Below are positions 59,656-64,000 of a stretch of 64,000 bases of DNA, piece after piece. Below the pieces are notes generated by a model. The model saw only the letters and a program-made list of their open reading frames with translations, was not told where the DNA came from and made no database searches. Numbering within the stretch: the stretch's first letter is position 1; each line of letters begins with the position of its first letter. Source of the DNA: Tubulanus polymorphus (Eukaryota > Nemertea > Palaeonemertea > Tubulaniformes > Tubulanidae); the NCBI RefSeq assembly GCF_964204645.1, contig NC_134027.1:20076485-20140484 (forward strand), read 5' to 3'. The position numbers were made by a program, and so were the translations under genes.

Positions 59656-62127
59656 AATGGAAGGTCGGGGTAAATGTATGAGTCTGAACCAAATAATTGA
59701 TGCGGTTACAGCGGATGACAGTGATATTGGGGATGATGAACAGAGTGATGATGATGAATTCCCAGACCCCGATGATTACTACTATGAAGACATGCAACCT
59801 GCTGCTTCACAACAAAGCGATGACGATGAATTTCCAGGTGATGAAAATGAAAGTGATGAAAATGAAAGTGAAGGCTTTGATTTTGATGATGAAAATTCCA
59901 TTGGCTCAGATGGCTGGAGTTGGTCAGGGTATAAATCGGCGGTATATTTGGTCAAAGTCTAATTTTGTTGTACCTGTTGTGAACTTTACTGGGACAAATA
60001 TTGAACCGACAGATCCAACAGGAGTAACTGAAACTCTGTTAGAGTATTTTCGTTGCTTTTTCACTTCAGACATGATAAAATTGATTGTAGACGATATAAA
60101 CTTGTATAGCTCTCAGAAAATAGGAGCTGATAGATGTATCAACACTAATGAGAAGGAAATCAAACTTTTACTTGGGATTTATATGCGTATGGGCTTAGTA
60201 CAAATGAACAGTATCCATATATACTGGCACACCTACATCCGTTATCCCCAAGTATCCATGTTATGCCCAAGAATCGGTTTTTAAATTCAATTGCATATAT
60301 TCACTTTGTAGATAACCATGCCGTGTGCGATGATGATAAGAAGGACAAGCTGTGGAAGCTTCGTCCATTGATAAATATGTTTAGGGATTGTTGCCGCCGT
60401 CTGGTTACTCCTCCCCAGCAGCTATCGATTGATGAGCAAATGGTGCCCTATAAGGGCAAGTTCAGTGGTATGAGGCAATATATCAAAAATAAACCACACC
60501 CTTGGGGGTTTAAAATCTGGTGTAGGTGTGACAACACTGGACGTATCGGCCCCACTCCGCGCGGTTGCGCCACCGCGCGGGATTTACGCGAAGCAGCAAA
60601 CACAAACATGGCCACTCTCTCAATTTTCAATGTTAGAAATCGTGTGTGCATTTCAATTATTTCGGCTGTAAGGGCTTTAAGGCACAATATAAGTTGATGA
60701 TGTGATATGGCGATGTTAATTAATGATAATTCCGCAGTGAAGCTAGTCACGAACGGTGCCGATTGAGTGTACAGCTACCAAAAACACTGAAATGTGCGTA
60801 GTTGCGTAACTATTTGCAGTGAATTGCAGACGAAACATGAAGCCTTAACGGCCGATTAAAAAAAAATTATACCAATCGCAATTGTAAAATAAAAATGAGA
60901 TAGAACCTAAGTTAAAATTCTGGCTATTTCTAAAATGTTATTACTAATTTTTAGTCAGTGCCGAACGTTTAGTTTTCCAACAATAATGAGGGGTGGTAGG
61001 TAGTCATGCAATTCAAGTCATCATTTATTACACGTTACTTCCGTGTTGTTGAAAATCTCGCGAGTCCTGGACCAAACCCCATTGAACAATGTGATCTGTG
61101 TGCTGGCCACAAATGCACACAGATCGCACTACACTACCCATTACACACTCCAGTACCGACAGCTTTCATCCAAATATTTAGAGTGTCTTTCTTCCTGGTT
61201 TCTGCTATGATTTTGAGGTATATCAAGGGAAAGGCACTGAGAAAGGTGATGATTATGATCAGAAACTCGGTATAGCTGGTAACATTGTGATGAAACTGTG
61301 TCAAACCTTGTCAAAAAATTGTGGATGTAAAATTTTTGCAGATAATTTGTTCTCCTCCGTACAACTGGCTACAAAACTCCTGACTTCTGGGTCACACCGG
61401 TACAGCAAGGGCAAATAGACTTGGCAATTGCCCTTTGCCTTCCGAGAAAGAATTGAAAGCGAAGGGGCGTGGAAGTCATAGTTTTCGTGTGGAGAATACC
61501 GAGAAAGTGATGTGTCTAGGCTGGCAAGACACAAAGTCTGTAACATTTATTACAACCTGTTCCAGTATTGAGCCTATTGAGGCAGCTCGTAGGTGGGACA
61601 AAGCCAGGAATGATTTTCGTGATGTCAATAGGCCGTTTCTTGTGAAGGAATATAATTCTTTTATGGGAGGGGTTGATATTTTAGATGCCTATTTAGCACA
61701 CAGTAAATTTAGGTTTCGAACCCGTAGGTGGTATACTATTTTATTCTGGCATTTTGTCAGTGTTGCGGTCATTAATGCCTGGTTACTTTATAAACGTGAC
61801 TCCAGATTGCATAACACACCGGAAAAGTATATTCTCAGGCTTAGGCAGTTTCAAGCAGAAATCGCACATGGCCTAGTTGAAGTTGGAATGCGAAGGAAGC
61901 ATGGTCGGCTATCTACTGCTTCCCCTGTACCTACGAAGATGGTACGCATCGAACCTAGCTTAGATGGAAGATACGATCAATTAGCCCATTGGCCACAGAA
62001 AGCAGAAAAACGGCGTCGCTGCGCTATCTGCAGTGTGAATACCGATACCATATGTGAAATATGTAACATTCCCCTATGCTTCAATGAGCGCAGAAATTGT
62101 TACAAAGAGTATCATGTTCGAATATGA
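59656..62127 (+). pseudogene. piggyBac transposase (PGBD-like), interrupted
   Basis: A start at 59656 gives an acidic N-terminus (DDDEFPDPDD). The frame then changes near 59935 to FFTSDMIKLIVDDINLYSSQ and again near 60260 to MPKNRFLNSIAYIHFVDNHA, LSIDEQMVPYKGKFSGMRQY and WCRCDNTG. After element Z the coding resumes at about 61199 with FCYDFEVYQGKG, IFADNLFSSVQL, then KGRGSHSFRV, EYNSFMGGVDILDAYLAHSK and a Cys-rich C-terminal zinc-binding domain (CAICSVNTDTICEICNIPLC). All three catalytic Asp contexts are present (SIDEQM, FADNLF, GGVDILD), but frameshifts and the insertion inactivate the gene. Confidence 0.87.
60541..61194 (+). mobile_element. Element Z, copy 2, inserted in piggyBac copy 2
   Basis: Starts ACGTATCGGC and ends GTCTTTCTTC, flanked on both sides by CTGG (60537-60540 and 61195-61198). 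Removing it with one CTGG makes the piggyBac reading frame continuous across the insertion point (WCRCDNTG to FCYDFEVYQG), so CTGG is the target duplication. It contains GC-rich palindromic sequence near the left end (CGCGCGG ... CCGCGCG). No transposase. Confidence 0.82.
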
Positions 62128-62233
62128 GTTAGCTGTAATAAAGTGATGATTTATCTAATTTAAGACTTTGGCTTGATTTATATTTTTAAACATTTTATGT
62201 CTTTGTAGCCCACTGGGTCATATATGACCCAGT

Positions 62234-62727
62234 CAGAGGATGCTGGAAAAATCACTTGATTCTGATAGCTGGCATGCTAATGTATTATTCACTAGCTGCA
62301 AATATTTTTCTGACACCTATAAGATGGTTTGGGCTTCCCAAGGGGTTACGAGAAACCATTCTATCATACATATTTTCACAGTCTATGTGCCGAGTACTAT
62401 GGACCTCCCAAAAGTGACGCATGTATAAATCCTGACCAACATGGGTTAAGAGTTCTGTGTACTTATTTCTATTATCGTCATAACCGCCATCTATTTTTCA
62501 TACTGGCCTGTGCCAAATGCCATACCCTACAACCTAGAACTGCTCTGAGAACGATTCTTACACATCCGGTGGAATGTACGTCGAGTGCTCTCACGTATTT
62601 CAAATTGCTGGGCATGGACCCGTGCGTGTCTTCCTTCTCGACAGGCGAGGTTAGAAATCGTCTTACACTTTCCTGGGGTTTTTGTAACAAAAGATTTTTC
62701 CTTAGGTTTTAGTGCAGGGATAACGGG
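62234..62727 (+). other. Right subterminal region of piggyBac copy 2
   Basis: A 127-residue frame (62329-62712) lies between the right palindrome and the right terminus. It has no recognisable motif, and in piggyBac elements this region is normally untranslated. Treated as non-coding. Confidence 0.35.
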
Positions 62728-62731
62728 TTAA

Positions 62732-63108
62732 AATGATACTATCGTAGACATGAATAAGTAACACTCTTGTTGATTATAACCTTAGATTTTATTTGAAAGA
62801 TGGTCACTCGATGAATTGCTTTTGTGTTCCCAATTGCGTTACTCCAGATAGATATTATAACTTATAGGCCGGCCAGCGGAGTCGAGAGCTAAAGACAGGG
62901 ATACAGAGAATAAATATTCACATCACATCAAATCAAAAGTATAGAAGGTACGTTCTTCTCCTCATCTGGATTATTAGAGACGTTCGACACGGGATCGCTT
63001 CTGATAGAAAGTTCAGCTCTCTTTATAGTCTTTATTACATTCACACGGTATCAACGGGTCAACCAGCAGTACTTTTCAGCTATGTGTCCTCAAAAATGGA
63101 AATTTGGC
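62732..63108. other. Spacer between piggyBac copies 2 and 3
   Basis: 377 bp with no recognisable gene or repeat. Confidence 0.35.
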
Positions 63109-64000
63109 TTAACCCTTCGTGAGCGGCTCCCGACTATAGTCGGGAAATCTCGAACCACGGAAACTAAGCGTCTCCCGACTTTAGTCGGAAATTTTGTTTC
63201 CGATTGCTCTAGGAGGTGCTGCCACCCGTGGCTTACCGGAAAACTAATCTGCGTTGTAAATCGATAGCGCACGGTGTACACTAACTGAACAAGTGTCTGT
63301 GACGTACTAATACATGTAGTAATGGCTGCCTCCAGGCCGAAACGAATAACACTTGATGCTGCACTCAGCTATTTTAAAGGAGACTCAGATAGTGATGACT
63401 TATCGGATATTTCAACCAGCAGCGTTGCTTCAAACGGTTTAGTTGTTAGTAACGATGAAAGTAGAGGGTCAGTCGAAGTGAGCAGCGATGAATCGGAAGA
63501 TAGCCAGGACGATGGTGATGGGGGGGTAGGGGATAACGTTGCCCCACCCCAAAATTTGCAGCATCGAATCCTTGACCACGAGGACTGGGAGGATATCACT
63601 GAAGGTGATAGACCGTATTATCCTGTTAGTGAAGAATCTACAGGAAACCCAGGTCCAACGGTGAGTTTTCTTATCTTTTTATGATGAAAATTGTTGTCAG
63701 GGGTGACCTATTGTAAAAAATTTTTTATCCCGACCATAGTCGGGAGCCGCTTTTGACCGTTTTTTTTCCAGTTCTAGGGAACAAACCCAGAATTTTCATT
63801 TCTGTTTCAGAATAATTAGTTTGGTTATAGAACAGTTATTTAGTACACATATATGTTTATATATTTCAGCTTCCAAGAATGGTAGGACATGAGCCGATTG
63901 ACTACTTTCGGCTATTTTGGCCAAATCACGTGCTCGATCGAATTTGTCAAAACACCGACACCATAACCAGAGCGAAAATTGCTGCAACTGACGTGGCTGG
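63109..64000 (+). mobile_element. piggyBac-type DNA transposon, copy 3 (left part, runs off the window)
   Basis: TTAA (63109-63112) then CCCTTCGTGAGCGGCT, followed by the palindrome CCCGACTATAGTCGGG at 63129-63144 and a diverged copy at 63173-63188 (CCCGACTTTAGTCGGA). An inverted variant (CCCGACCATAGTCGGGAGCC) lies at 63729-63748 inside the transposase intron. The right end is outside the window. Confidence 0.8.
63322..64000 (+). CDS. piggyBac transposase, N-terminal part, apparently intact
   Basis: Exon 1 is 63322-63660 (113 codons), ending CCAACG/GTGAGT. Exon 2 starts at 63870 after ATATTTCAG and is still open at the window edge. Phase is kept. The N-terminus is acidic and Ser-rich (GDSDSDDLSDISTSS). 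Exon 2 begins LPRMVGHEPIDYFRLFWPNH and continues VLDRICQNT, the conserved start of the DDE_Tnp_1_7 domain. No stop or frameshift is seen so far, unlike copies 1 and 2. The intron is unusual for a piggyBac element and contains an inverted copy of the terminal palindrome. The start Met at 63322 follows directly after non-coding sequence and is the first in frame. Confidence 0.78.

Larger units (their letters stand above)
59066..62731 (+). mobile_element. piggyBac-type DNA transposon, copy 2, with an insertion
   Basis: TTAA at 59066-59069 followed by CCCTGGGTAGCCCTG. The right end, inverted, is TTAACCCGTTATCCCTG (TTAA 62728-62731). The palindrome GTGGGTCACATGTGACCCAC lies at 59084-59103 and a 22-bp palindrome with core GGGTCATATATGACCC at 62212-62233. 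Related half-sites occur near 59190 and 59444. An unrelated 654-bp element (60541-61194) interrupts the transposase. Confidence 0.88.

Noticed and set aside
62329-62712. A 127-residue frame with several Cys and His residues
   Set aside because: It lies in the untranslated right end of piggyBac copy 2 and has no recognisable zinc-binding pattern.

Overview
The window is a piece of an AT-rich animal nuclear genome. Three conserved metazoan genes with GT-AG introns can be read: DNAJB9/ERdj4 (minus strand, 1927-3860), TAF3 (plus strand, nine exons, 12159-24622) and the 3' end of importin-9 (minus strand, 27081-32680). TAF3 and importin-9 converge tail to tail. The mix of repeats (piggyBac, Penelope-like, Gmr1-like Gypsy, hAT, many short inverted-repeat elements) suits a marine invertebrate. 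The sequence alone does not fix the phylum. I found no prokaryotic genes, CRISPR arrays or operons.

Layout: 1-5446 holds DNAJB9 and its flanks. 5447-12042 is a 6.6 kb unit bounded by perfect 37-bp inverted repeats and filled by about 31 monomers of a 171-191 bp satellite arranged in 742-bp and 361-bp higher-order blocks. 12159-24622 is TAF3, whose introns carry several foldback and inverted-repeat elements. 24623-27080 is the convergent intergenic region with two MITE-like elements. 27081-32680 is the last five coding exons of importin-9; its last intron holds a 1.9 kb repeat. No upstream importin-9 exon is recognisable from 32.7 kb to the window end.

From 32.8 to 64 kb nearly everything is transposon derived, often nested. 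In order: piggyBac copy 1 (32800-35408); a 1.65 kb element with 27-bp inverted repeats and TTTT duplications (35419-37069); a CTGG-flanked element split by another repeat (37344-40360); a Penelope-like element with reverse transcriptase and GIY-YIG remnants (41125-42600); fragments of gag-like, SGNH-like and reverse-transcriptase-like genes (42.6-47.5 kb); a minisatellite and a zinc-finger gene fragment (48.6-49.6 kb); a decayed hAT transposase (about 49.6-52.4 kb); and a Gmr1-like Gypsy retrotransposon with intact 5-bp target duplications but a nearly deleted 3' LTR (54152-57844). The stretch ends with piggyBac copy 2 (59066-62731), which carries an insertion, and the start of an apparently intact piggyBac copy 3 (63109 to the edge).

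The most notable items are the satellite locked inside an inverted-repeat element whose ends carry the same hairpin motif as the monomer; the three piggyBac copies, each with a family-specific perfect palindrome just inside its TTAA end; the Gmr1-like element with integrase ahead of reverse transcriptase; and the paired copies of one element that supply an empty site for a second repeat.
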